A stretch of DNA of 6,260 nucleotides, taken from Bacteroidales bacterium. Lineage in GTDB: Bacteria > Bacteroidota > Bacteroidia > Bacteroidales > JAADGE01. The stretch covers positions 1-6,260 of the forward strand of contig JAOZQB010000070.1 in NCBI GenBank assembly GCA_029932445.1. Direction: 5' to 3'. The notes beneath the pieces were generated by a model. That model saw only the letters and a list, made by a program, of their open reading frames with translations, was not told where the DNA came from and made no database searches. Both the position numbers and the translations under genes were made by a program. This document shows positions 1 through 5,945 of the stretch, piece after piece; the first letter of the stretch is position 1, and each line of letters begins with the position of its first letter.

Positions 1-2
1 AG

Positions 3-134
3 GCTCAGCAGTCGGTTTGACAAGCTCAGGCTCCGGAACATTCGGAGGCTGAGCCTGCCGAAGCCGGATTAGCAGAAAGCAACAAAAATAAAAAAACCCG
101 CAGATACAGCCGGAAGGCTGTCTCAAACGCTTAG
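3..134 (+). pseudogene. Possible 3' end of an upstream plus-strand gene, with an in-frame TGA
   Basis: The frame starting at base 3 reads protein-like up to a TAG at 132-134, ending in a basic stretch (NKNKKTRRYSRKAV) like the tails of RNA- or DNA-binding proteins. It is interrupted by a TGA at 18-20. The TGA falls inside a palindromic repeat arm, where one base change from CGA would restore an open frame (QAQAPEHSEAEPAEAG follows). The stop codon lies inside the first arm of a strong plus-strand terminator, which fits a gene end here. Alternatives are that the gene truly ends at the TGA, that another frame is used (frame 1 stops at 70-72), or that none of this is coding. Only 18 bases lie upstream of the TGA, so the product cannot be identified. 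Confidence 0.3.
14..65. repeat. Imperfect palindromic repeat (AGGCTGAGCCTGCCGAAGCC type)
   Basis: The arms at 14-35 and 43-65 are imperfect reverse complements around a 7-base spacer (36-42), with an inner match CTCCG/CGGAG. A partial third copy of the core (aggctcag) begins at base 1. From general knowledge, GAGCCTGTCGAAGC-like palindromes are dispersed repeats in Bacteroidota and other genomes and can lie inside reading frames. Whether this copy is translated is unclear. Confidence 0.5.
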
Positions 135-161
135 CACCTTCGAGGTGCTTAGCGTTTTTTT
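103..161 (+). terminator. Tandem hairpins ending in a strong rho-independent terminator
   Basis: A first hairpin has the stem ACAGCC/GGCTGT at 106-111 and 116-121 with a GGAA loop, extended by GA/TC after one mismatch. Four bases later a second hairpin has arms 125-139 and 143-157, 15 positions with one T-T mismatch around the loop TCG, followed by a run of seven T (155-161). This is a textbook intrinsic terminator for plus-strand transcription. It probably ends an upstream gene outside the window, and the possible stop codon at 132-134 sits within its first arm. Confidence 0.8.
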
Positions 162-196
162 ATCCGACCTCACAGGTTTTTCGATACGGATATTAA

Positions 197-229
197 AACC
201 CTGACAGGGTTCCGAACCCTGTCAGGGTT
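197..229. repeat. Double palindrome AACCCTGACAGGGTT / AACCCTGTCAGGGTT
   Basis: Two 15-base units (197-211 and 215-229) are perfect reverse complements separated by CCG, and each is also self-complementary except at its central base. A weaker palindrome, ACCTcacAGGT, lies just before at 167-177. The array can therefore form one long hairpin or two short ones. I recognise this as a common type of intergenic repeat in Bacteroidota, possibly REP-like, but cannot show dispersal from one window. It has no T-tract, so it is not a typical terminator. Confidence 0.65.
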
Positions 230-245
230 AAATGAGGATTAATAC

Positions 246-293
246 AAAAAAGAGTAAGACCCGAAATGCTTTGCAAAACGGGTCTTCATACTC
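246..293 (-). terminator. Rho-independent terminator of the SiaC-family gene
   Basis: Read on the minus strand, a hairpin with the core stem AAGACCCG/CGGGTCTT (256-263 with 279-286) is extended outward by GAGTA/TACTC (252-256 with 289-293), with small bulges. An inner TGC/GCA stem sits in the loop. Six T follow (complement of 246-251). It lies about 40 bases past the stop codon at 331-333 of the minus-strand gene and gives that gene a defined end. Confidence 0.8.
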
Positions 294-330
294 AAAATCA
301 AACGTACAAGGAAAAACTTAATATTTTTTA

Positions 331-723
331 TTACTCTTCTTCATATTCTATAAATTCAAAATCCAGTTCAACAATTTCATCAAACTCTTCTCCGGCTTCC
401 TGCATATCTTCATCTTCTTCAAGAAAATACCATTTAATACTAACAGGAAATCCGCTTTCGCTTATATCTTCCAATTTAAAAAAAATGTCTAACAATAATT
501 TTGCAGAAGCCGTATTAAAATATTCCATTCTTACATCAAGAACCAAAGGCTCTTTCGGACCTGCATTTTTATAATCATCCAGCCATTTAATCAACTGTTG
601 ATAAAACTTATCAGCATCAGCAGGAAAAGAACGACCGGTCAACAAAAATTTGTTTTCTTCCGAATCAAAGATTACTCCCGGAGTATCTTGCCCTGCTTTC
701 AATTCTATTTTATCAGGAAACAT
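331..723 (-). CDS. SiaC family regulatory phosphoprotein (DUF1987)
   Basis: A 130-residue soluble, strongly acidic protein of the DUF1987/SiaC family. Visible family marks are GRSFPADADKFYQQLIKWLDDY (split here: G30-P34, then F40-Y51) and the segment YFNTASAK at residues 68-75. T71 is the likely equivalent of the threonine phosphorylated in Pseudomonas SiaC. The C-terminal tail (from about residue 102) is very rich in Glu and Asp. In Pseudomonas aeruginosa, SiaC is phosphorylated by the kinase SiaB, dephosphorylated by the PP2C phosphatase SiaA, and in its unphosphorylated form activates the diguanylate cyclase SiaD. No such partner is encoded here, so its partner is unknown. The length fits the family and the ATG at 721-723 is preceded by a good promoter, so it appears to be a single-gene unit. 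Family assignment is solid; the signalling role is inferred. Confidence 0.88.
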   Translation of the reverse strand: MFPDKIELKAGQDTPGVIFDSEENKFLLTGRSFPADADKFYQQLIKWLDDYKNAGPKEPLVLDVRMEYFNTASAKLLLDIFFKLEDISESGFPVSIKWYFLEEDEDMQEAGEEFDEIVELDFEFIEYEEE

Positions 724-740
724 ATTAATTAGTTTTCAGA

Positions 741-773
741 CAAAAATAGAAAAACTTTTTATAAAAATACAAA
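741..773 (-). promoter_or_regulatory. Bacteroidota-type promoter of the SiaC-family gene
   Basis: On the minus strand, TATTTTTG (complement of 741-748) matches the -7 box TAnnTTTG, and TTTG (complement of 770-773) lies 21 bases upstream, in the range expected for the -33 box. Transcription would begin roughly 10-15 bases before the ATG, leaving a short AT-rich leader without a Shine-Dalgarno sequence. Because this promoter lies in the gap after the S41 protease gene, the two minus-strand genes need not form an operon. Confidence 0.65.
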
Positions 774-813
774 TATTATTCCGGAAAGTCAAATTATTCT
801 TACTTTATTCCAA

Positions 814-2493
814 TTAATCATTAATTCCGGACAATATTTTTTGATATTTTTCTTTATCGGATAAAATAATTTTTGCTTTTTTCAATGATCTGTCAAACTT
901 CATTTCATCACGAATCATTCCTTCTCCGTAATAATATCTTTTAATAATTTCTCTTTCCAATATCGGAATAATTTCTTCTTTAAATTGCATTAATGCATTG
1001 GTTTTATCAATACTCAGTTCTTTTTGAAGTTCCTTAATCTTAACAATTATTTCTTGTTCATAATGCTCATTTTCAGCTGTTTCAGCTAATTTTTCAGCCA
1101 TAATTCCGGCTTCGGATTGAAAATTATAATTATCTTTTTCAACAAATTTTATGAATTCGTTATAAACGGAATTATTTAAAATAAATTCATTAACGGGGGA
1201 AATTTTTTCATGTTCATAATAATATTTCGTAGAGAAATCAAAGATTTCAAAATTTCTCAGTAATTCTTCCGTGAACTTACTTAATGCTTTTTCCGAAATC
1301 CGGATATCGGGTTCAATTCCGCCGCCGTCATATACTTTTCGACCGTTTAAAGTTTTAAATTCAGAAATTAAAGAATCCGGAACGTTTCCGATACTTCCGT
1401 CAGGATTACGATGCGAATAGTCAATGGCTTGAATGCATCTTCCGCTCGGAATATAATATTTTTGCGTTGTAATTTTGATACGTGTATTATATTCGGTTTT
1501 ACGGGTAATTTGTACCAATCCTTTACCGAAAGACCGTTGTCCGATAATAACGGCGCGGTCTAAATCTTGCAAAGCTCCGGAAACAATTTCGGATGCCGAT
1601 GCCGAATGACTGTTAATTAAAACAACAAGCGGTAAATCCGGAAAAAGAGGGTCTTTCTTTGCTTTATAATCATGATTCCAACTTTTTACACGCCCTTTTG
1701 TCGAAACAATTTCACTGCCTTTCGGAACAAACAGATTAACAATGTTTACGGCTTCGTTCAATAAGCCGCCCGGATTTTCGCGTAAGTCAATAATAAGTCC
1801 CGATAATTTTTGCTTTTCATTTAAGTCCTTTAATTTTTTTCGGAATTCATTTGACGAATTTGCCAAGAATGAATTTAATTTAATATATCCTAATTTTCCG
1901 TCAAGAATATCCGTGAAAGGAATAAGCGGAGAAATAATTTTTTTCCTTACAATAATCTTTTCTGTCGGATTTTCACGTCCGAATCGTTTAATTAACAGAT
2001 GTATTTCACTGCCCGGTTCACCTTTAAGATTTTTTCGAATTTCGGAAATGTTTTGTTTTGTAATGTAAATTCCGTTCACCGCAATTATTTCATCTCCGAC
2101 TTTTAATCCTGAACTGTCAGCCGGTGAATTTTTATTAATATTACTAATCAATAAAGTTTCTTTTTTATCGAAAATACTTGCCCCGATACCGCCGTATGCA
2201 CCGGTTGTCATTAATTTATAATCTTCAATCTGATTTTCGGGATAAAAAACGGTATACGGATCCAATTTTTGTAAGAATTCTTTTGTTGCTTCTCCGATTA
2301 GTTTCGGAACATCAACATCATCAACATAATACATCCTGACTTCACGTACAACATCGTGAAACAAATCGAAACTTTTTGCCAATTCAAAATCATCACCGTC
2401 ATCATAGATTTTAAATGCTGTTAAAGTTCCGATAAATAATATCAACAACAGTAATAATGAAAATCGATTGTTATTTTTAATGTATTTTTTCAT
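814..2493 (-). CDS. S41 family C-terminal processing peptidase with PDZ domain
   Basis: A 559-residue serine protease of the CtpA/CtpB/Prc (tail-specific protease) family. Residues 11-27 form a hydrophobic N-terminal segment after a basic start, probably a signal anchor; I see no lipobox cysteine, so the protease domain is expected in the periplasm. A PDZ domain spans about 96-175 (GLKVGDEIIAVNG at 129-141). The S41 catalytic domain follows from about 195 to 400, with IIDLRENPGG at 234-243. The catalytic Ser-Lys dyad is S299 in NSHSASASEI and K324 in SFGKGLVQ, with Q328 four residues on; this 25- and 4-residue spacing matches CtpB. The last 150 residues are a charged, helical C-terminal region usual for Bacteroidota members. 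Such enzymes degrade or process envelope proteins; the substrate here is unknown. It appears intact, with no clear TAnnTTTG promoter upstream. Confidence 0.93.
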   Translation of the reverse strand: MKKYIKNNNRFSLLLLLILFIGTLTAFKIYDDGDDFELAKSFDLFHDVVREVRMYYVDDVDVPKLIGEATKEFLQKLDPYTVFYPENQIEDYKLMTTGAYGGIGASIFDKKETLLISNINKNSPADSSGLKVGDEIIAVNGIYITKQNISEIRKNLKGEPGSEIHLLIKRFGRENPTEKIIVRKKIISPLIPFTDILDGKLGYIKLNSFLANSSNEFRKKLKDLNEKQKLSGLIIDLRENPGGLLNEAVNIVNLFVPKGSEIVSTKGRVKSWNHDYKAKKDPLFPDLPLVVLINSHSASASEIVSGALQDLDRAVIIGQRSFGKGLVQITRKTEYNTRIKITTQKYYIPSGRCIQAIDYSHRNPDGSIGNVPDSLISEFKTLNGRKVYDGGGIEPDIRISEKALSKFTEELLRNFEIFDFSTKYYYEHEKISPVNEFILNNSVYNEFIKFVEKDNYNFQSEAGIMAEKLAETAENEHYEQEIIVKIKELQKELSIDKTNALMQFKEEIIPILEREIIKRYYYGEGMIRDEMKFDRSLKKAKIILSDKEKYQKILSGIND

Positions 2494-2524
2494 AATTTAA
2501 ATTGTAAGTTCTTGTTTCTCTGAG

Positions 2525-2549
2525 ATTTATATTTTCCCGGAATATAAAT
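2525..2549. promoter_or_regulatory. 9-bp perfect inverted repeat upstream of the S41 protease gene
   Basis: ATTTATATT (2525-2533) and AATATAAAT (2541-2549) are perfect reverse complements around the spacer TTCCCGG, 32-56 bases upstream of the protease ATG. This is the geometry of a dimeric operator or a small leader hairpin. The arms are pure A and T in an AT-rich gap, so chance is a real possibility. Confidence 0.25.
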
Positions 2550-2658
2550 TATCAATACTGTCTGATTTTATTTATAATTCATTGTTATCCGAATAATTAA
2601 AAAACATGCGAAAATGCGAAATATATATTTATTATATCCCTGTATATAAATTCGTTAA

Positions 2659-2752
2659 CAAGGACTGAAGTCCTTGATTTTGTCGGGTTATATATTAACC
2701 CCCGACTTAAGTCGGGGGCTTAAACAAACCACCGACATTAGGGTTTTAACCC
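2659..2752. repeat. Cluster of palindromes in the gap between the dehydrogenase and protease genes
   Basis: Three palindromes follow one another: CAAGGACTGAAGTCCTTG (2659-2676, 8-bp arms, 2-base loop), CCCCCGACTTAAGTCGGGGG (2699-2718, perfect 20-bp palindrome) and GGGTTTTAACCC (2741-2752, 5-bp arms). GTCGGGTTA at 2682-2690 can also pair with TAACCC/CCCGAC at 2696-2706, giving an alternative fold. The cluster stands out as GC-rich inside a 396-base AT-rich gap (2494-2889) with no credible reading frame. It resembles the mosaic REP-like intergenic repeats of Bacteroidota. It may also block read-through from the dehydrogenase gene on the minus strand, but there is no T-tract. Confidence 0.6.
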
Positions 2753-2844
2753 GTTGATAAAATTTTAATCGGACCACAATGTTTCTAATTATTGAAATTT
2801 TACTTTTATTGAATTTTATTTTCATTTATATTGATATACAAAAT

Positions 2845-2866
2845 AAAAAAAATCAGCTAATTCTGA
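2845..2866 (-). terminator. Weak candidate terminator of the acyl-CoA dehydrogenase gene
   Basis: On the minus strand, just past the dehydrogenase stop codon, a 4-bp stem TCAG/CTGA (2853-2856 with 2863-2866, 6-base loop) is followed directly by eight T (complement of 2845-2852). The stem is very short, so this is a weak call based mainly on position and the T-run. Confidence 0.3.
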
Positions 2867-2889
2867 ATTTGTGTTTTTAAAATATAAAT

Positions 2890-4050
2890 TTACTTAAATG
2901 CCGGAATTCCCGTAATATCATAACCGGTAATCAGTAAATGAATATCATGGGTTCCTTCATAAGTAATAACCGATTCCAAATTCATCATATGTCGCATAAT
3001 AGGAAAATCACCGCTTATTCCCATAGCTCCGAGAATTTGCCGACTTTCTCTTGCAACTTTTAAAGCCGTATGCACATTATTACGCTTTACCATTGAGATT
3101 TGAGCCGGTGTTGCCTTGTTTTCGTTTTTTAGCTGTCCAACGCGTAATGCCATCAACTGTGCTGCCGTTAATTCAGTCAACATTTCGGCAAGTTTTTTTT
3201 GAGTCAGCTGAAATGATGCAATCGGTTTTTTAAATTGTTTTCGTTCTTGAGAATATTGAAGTGCCGTATTAAAACAATCAAATCCGGCACCCAAAACACC
3301 CCATGCAATTCCGTAGCGAGCAGAATTTAAACACATCATCGGACCCTTTAATCCGGAAATATTCGGCAATAGATTTTCCTTCGGAATCTTAACATTATCA
3401 AAAACTAATTCACCTGTTACCGATGCTCTTAAAGACCATTTTTTTAAGGTTTCAGGTCTTGAAAAACCCTCAAAATCTTTTTCAACAATTAGTGCTCTTA
3501 CTTTATTTTCCTCATCTTTTGCCCACACAACAGCCAGGTCGCAAATCGGTGCATTCGTAATCCACATCTTTGCTCCGTTCAATAAAAAATAATCTCCTTC
3601 ATCGGTAAATTTTGTTTCCATGCTTCCCGGATCGGAGCCGTGATTCGGTTCTGTCAAACCAAAAGCACCGACAAATTCACCGCTTGCTAATTTCGGCAAA
3701 TATTTTTTTCGCTGTGTTTCATTTCCGAATTCATAAATCGGATACATTACCAAAGATGTTTGAACGGAAGCCGTGGATCGAATTGAAGAATCCCCTCTTT
3801 CCAATTCCTGCATAATTAACCCGTAAGTTATTTGATCAAAACCCGATCCGCCGTATTTTTCAGGAATAAAAGAGCCCAAAGCACCAAGTTCTCCCATTTG
3901 TTTAATAAGCTCAATCGGTGATTGATGCTTATGATTTGCTTCATCAATTATCGGTAAAACATTTTTATTAACCCAAGCACGAATCGAATCCCTGATTAAT
4001 TTTTGTTCATCGGACAATAGCTCATCTATGTTAAAATAATCTGTTATCAT
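2890..4050 (-). CDS. Acyl-CoA dehydrogenase, glutaryl-CoA dehydrogenase-like
   Basis: A full-length 386-residue FAD-dependent acyl-CoA dehydrogenase, cytoplasmic, expected to pass electrons to electron-transferring flavoprotein. It carries the N-terminal helical domain, the beta-domain motif FGLTEPNHGSDPGSMET (130-146) and WITNAP (163-168), and the C-terminal helical domain with ARYGIAWGVLGA (244-255), ERKQF (269-273) and QILGAMGISGD (338-348). The catalytic base is E365 in TYEGTHDIH (363-371), the position used by glutaryl-CoA and short-chain enzymes. Residues equivalent to human GCDH Glu87, Arg94 and Ser98, which contact the substrate carboxylate, are present as E84, R91 and S95, and the overall resemblance is closest to GCDH. 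The substrate is thus probably glutaryl-CoA (lysine or tryptophan breakdown), converted to crotonyl-CoA, though related enzymes differ. It stands alone on its strand; the upstream minus-strand -7 candidate TTTCTTTG (complement of 4075-4082) is weak. Confidence 0.9.
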   Translation of the reverse strand: MITDYFNIDELLSDEQKLIRDSIRAWVNKNVLPIIDEANHKHQSPIELIKQMGELGALGSFIPEKYGGSGFDQITYGLIMQELERGDSSIRSTASVQTSLVMYPIYEFGNETQRKKYLPKLASGEFVGAFGLTEPNHGSDPGSMETKFTDEGDYFLLNGAKMWITNAPICDLAVVWAKDEENKVRALIVEKDFEGFSRPETLKKWSLRASVTGELVFDNVKIPKENLLPNISGLKGPMMCLNSARYGIAWGVLGAGFDCFNTALQYSQERKQFKKPIASFQLTQKKLAEMLTELTAAQLMALRVGQLKNENKATPAQISMVKRNNVHTALKVARESRQILGAMGISGDFPIMRHMMNLESVITYEGTHDIHLLITGYDITGIPAFK

Positions 4051-4093
4051 ATTTAAAATTCATTTGTTGTCGTACAAAGAAAAAAAAAATGCT

Positions 4094-4101
4094 TAATTTT
4101 G
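4094..4101 (+). promoter_or_regulatory. Bacteroidota-type -7 box of the DUF4271-hemD-rnpA unit
   Basis: TAATTTTG matches TAnnTTTG exactly and is followed by CA, as is common in this phylum. It lies 33 bases before the DUF4271 ATG, implying a leader of roughly 25-30 bases. The best -33 candidate is TTG at 4067-4069, 24 bases upstream, slightly longer than the usual spacing. The site falls in the 84-base divergent gap shared with the minus-strand dehydrogenase gene. Confidence 0.55.
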
Positions 4102-4134
4102 CACTCTGAAAACTAAAATATTTGCTTTAAACAG

Positions 4135-4794
4135 ATGGATTTTTTTACGCAAAACCAATTATTTGTAATATACGTCATTAATTTATCCTTTATTGCATAT
4201 GTCAGATATACAAATTTCGGGTTTATTAAAAAAATACTGATTGCTGCCGTAAACTATAATACGGCACAGCAAATTCAAAAATCGGAAATTAATAAAAAAT
4301 CAATTACAAACATCTTCTTATCTCTTAATTTCTATATTTCCGCCGGTGTTTTTTCTGTTTATTTATTAAGTAACCGGAATTTGATACCTCCGGGAATCAA
4401 TCATTTTATCATTTTTATAAGTATTTTTTTTGTTATTTTTTTCATAATATATTTAAATGCCGGAATTAATTTTTTATCTGCTTCTGTTTTTAAACTGAAA
4501 GAAATCGCCGTTGATTTTCATCGTAACAATAAAACTTCTTACCAGGCAATGGGAATTATCTTATTTATTATTAATATTTTAATATCATTTTCATCAATCA
4601 GTAACAGTGCTTTTTTTACGGGAATTATTATTATCATATTTTTTTATTTTTTAAGAATATTACGCTATATCAAAATAAATTTATCAAAACAGATGAATAG
4701 TTTCTACTTGTTTTTATACCTTTGCGCCGTTGAAATTTTACCGATTTTATATATCTTTAAATTTTTAACAATTTATTGCAACCCAACTAGCTAA
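4135..4794 (+). CDS. DUF4271 domain-containing membrane protein
   Basis: A 219-residue integral membrane protein of unknown function with about six hydrophobic segments, near residues 8-23, 60-78, 90-114, 138-155, 159-177 and 189-213. The C-terminal segment FYLFLYLCAVEILPILYIFK (190-209) has the YLCxxEILP pattern that marks DUF4271. The position immediately before hemD is the usual one for this family in Bacteroidota and supports the call. The 30-base gap to hemD suggests co-transcription. The sequence is rich in Ile, Phe and Asn, as expected for a low-GC membrane protein. No catalytic residues are apparent. A link to haem synthesis or tRNA processing is suggested only by gene order. Confidence 0.82.
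   Translation: MDFFTQNQLFVIYVINLSFIAYVRYTNFGFIKKILIAAVNYNTAQQIQKSEINKKSITNIFLSLNFYISAGVFSVYLLSNRNLIPPGINHFIIFISIFFVIFFIIYLNAGINFLSASVFKLKEIAVDFHRNNKTSYQAMGIILFIINILISFSSISNSAFFTGIIIIIFFYFLRILRYIKINLSKQMNSFYLFLYLCAVEILPILYIFKFLTIYCNPTS
4717..4724 (+). promoter_or_regulatory. Candidate internal -7 box upstream of hemD
   Basis: TACCTTTG, within TATACCTTTGCGCC, matches TAnnTTTG exactly inside the 3' part of the DUF4271 gene, about 100 bases before the hemD start. No TTG is found 19-21 bases upstream, so the -33 box is missing. It could give hemD and rnpA a second promoter, but a chance match in AT-rich coding sequence is possible. Confidence 0.3.
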
Positions 4795-4824
4795 AATCCA
4801 ATCGTTTAACTAAAACCTTACGTT

Positions 4825-5568
4825 TTGAAAATAAAAAATATTTTAGTTTCACAACCCGCTCCCCAAAATGAAAAATCACCGTATTTTGATTTAGAAAAGA
4901 AATATGGTATAAAAGTCGACTTTCGTGCTTTTACTAAAGTAAATGGTTCTGATGTAAGAGAATTCAGAAAGCAAAAAATCAACATTTTGGAACACTCAGC
5001 AGTTATCATGACGAGCAAAGCTGCCGTTGATAACTATTTCAGGATTTCTGAACAAATGCGTTTAACCATTCCGATTTCAATGAAGTTTTTTTGTGTTACG
5101 GAATCAATTGCCTATTATCTTCAAAAATATATTACTTACAGAAAGCGAAAAATATTTTTTGCTCAGAAAACCTTCGATGAGTTATTGGATTTAATGGCAA
5201 AACACAGAAAAGAGAAATTTTTATTGCCTGTAGCAAAAACTCATAAACCGACAATTACCAAGAAATTAAAAGCTGCCGGTTTCAGTTTTTCCAAGGTCGT
5301 AATGTATGAAACGGTGAGTGCTGATTTATCAGATTTAACAGATATTCATTATGATGTGATTGTTTTTTTCAGTCCTGTCGGCATTTCATCTTTATTTGAA
5401 AATTTTCCCGATTTTGAACAAAACGGAAGAATCATTGCTTCTTTGGGTAAATCTACTGCAAATGCTGTAAAAAAAGCCGGTCTGCGATTGGATATTAATG
5501 CACCTACAAAAGAATATCCGTCAATGACAATGGCGATTGAGAAGTTTATTCTTGAAAATAATAAATGA
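4825..5568 (+). CDS. hemD: Uroporphyrinogen-III synthase
   Basis: A 247-residue HemD of the Bacteroidota type, which closes linear hydroxymethylbilane to uroporphyrinogen III with inversion of ring D in the cytoplasmic tetrapyrrole pathway. The two-domain fold is reflected by IKNILVSQPAP (3-13) and TSKAAVDNYF (63-72) in the first half, and KFLLPVAKTHKPTI (131-144), VMYETVSADLSDL (159-171), FFSPVGISSLFENFP (181-195) and SLGKSTANAVKKAGLRLDI (206-224) in the second. The PSMTMAIEKF end (232-241) is typical. Y161 is the likely conserved tyrosine near the active site. The start is TTG at 4825-4827: a TAA lies in frame at 4807-4809, no ATG lies between, and the first internal Met (residue 62) would remove the conserved N-terminus. 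It lies 30 bases after DUF4271, and its TGA overlaps the rnpA ATG, implying translational coupling. Confidence 0.93.
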   Translation: MKIKNILVSQPAPQNEKSPYFDLEKKYGIKVDFRAFTKVNGSDVREFRKQKINILEHSAVIMTSKAAVDNYFRISEQMRLTIPISMKFFCVTESIAYYLQKYITYRKRKIFFAQKTFDELLDLMAKHRKEKFLLPVAKTHKPTITKKLKAAGFSFSKVVMYETVSADLSDLTDIHYDVIVFFSPVGISSLFENFPDFEQNGRIIASLGKSTANAVKKAGLRLDINAPTKEYPSMTMAIEKFILENNK

Positions 5569-5945
5569 CCGAAAAAAAACTTACATTCTCTGCAAAAGAA
5601 CATTTAAAAAGCAGAAAAGAAATATCCCGTATTTTCACAAACGGGATATTTCTTTATTCGGATTTTATAATTTTAAAATATTTACCGGGGGAACATCAAA
5701 AAATGCACAAACTTGCCGTCAGTGTTCCGAAAAGACTTTTTAAATCAGCGGTTATACGAAATAAACTGAAACGAAGAATTAGAGAATCATATCGCCTTAA
5801 CAAATACATTCTTTATGATTATTCTGAAAAATCAAAGGTTTTTTTTAATTTTTTAGTTATCTATAAGCACAAGGAGATTTTACCCTATCAAAAAATTGAA
5901 GAGCATCTTGTTATTTTATTGAACAAACTTATTGAGCAAGCTTAA
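5565..5945 (+). CDS. rnpA: Ribonuclease P protein component
   Basis: A 126-residue basic protein that assists the catalytic RNase P RNA in removing the 5' leader of precursor tRNAs. The diagnostic RNR motif is clear at residues 60-77 (KSAVIRNKLKRRIRESYR), preceded by KLAVSVPKRLF (49-59), a central strand of the fold. The N-terminus (FSAKEHLKSRKEISRIFTNG, 8-27) matches the usual LxxxxeFxxixxxG region. Length is normal for the family, and the ATG overlaps the hemD TGA by four bases (ATGA). The coding sequence contains a perfect 15-bp inverted repeat at 5616-5655. The stop codon TAA (5943-5945) lies within the TTAA flanking a MITE-like element. yidD, often found just after rnpA, does not follow here. 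The RNase P RNA gene is not in the window. Confidence 0.95.
   Translation: MTEKKLTFSAKEHLKSRKEISRIFTNGIFLYSDFIILKYLPGEHQKMHKLAVSVPKRLFKSAVIRNKLKRRIRESYRLNKYILYDYSEKSKVFFNFLVIYKHKEILPYQKIEEHLVILLNKLIEQA
5616..5655. repeat. Perfect 15-bp inverted repeat inside rnpA
   Basis: AAAGAAATATCCCGT (5616-5630) and ACGGGATATTTCTTT (5641-5655) are exact reverse complements around the 10-base loop ATTTTCACAA. The hairpin covers codons 18-31 of rnpA (K18 to Y31), beginning 51 bases after the start codon. Its right arm is U-rich and runs into TTTATT, so it somewhat resembles a terminator or attenuator, without a clean U-tract. Confidence 0.6.

Noticed and set aside
266..574. Plus-strand open frame opposite the SiaC-family gene
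   Set aside because: It is a Ser-rich antisense shadow of the acidic C-terminal half of the minus-strand gene and overlaps that gene's terminator.
1742..2068. Plus-strand open frame inside the S41 protease gene
   Set aside because: Antisense to a well-conserved PDZ and protease coding region, with no recognisable domain of its own.
2606..2621. Tandem ATGCGAAA repeat (two copies)
   Set aside because: Only two 8-base units in AT-rich noncoding DNA; not enough to call a functional repeat or array.
2659..2752. Possible CRISPR-like array
   Set aside because: The palindromes differ from each other and are not separated by uniform spacers, so this is not a CRISPR array.
4819..4827. TACGTTTTG resembling a -7 promoter box
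   Set aside because: It overlaps the hemD start codon itself, and the final position does not fit TAnnTTTG, so it cannot drive hemD with a leader.
4818..5018. Minus-strand open frame opposite the start of hemD
   Set aside because: It lies antisense to the conserved HemD N-terminus and has no family resemblance.
5537..5743. Second plus-strand open frame overlapping hemD and rnpA
   Set aside because: It is an out-of-frame shadow of rnpA, whose frame carries the RNR motif.
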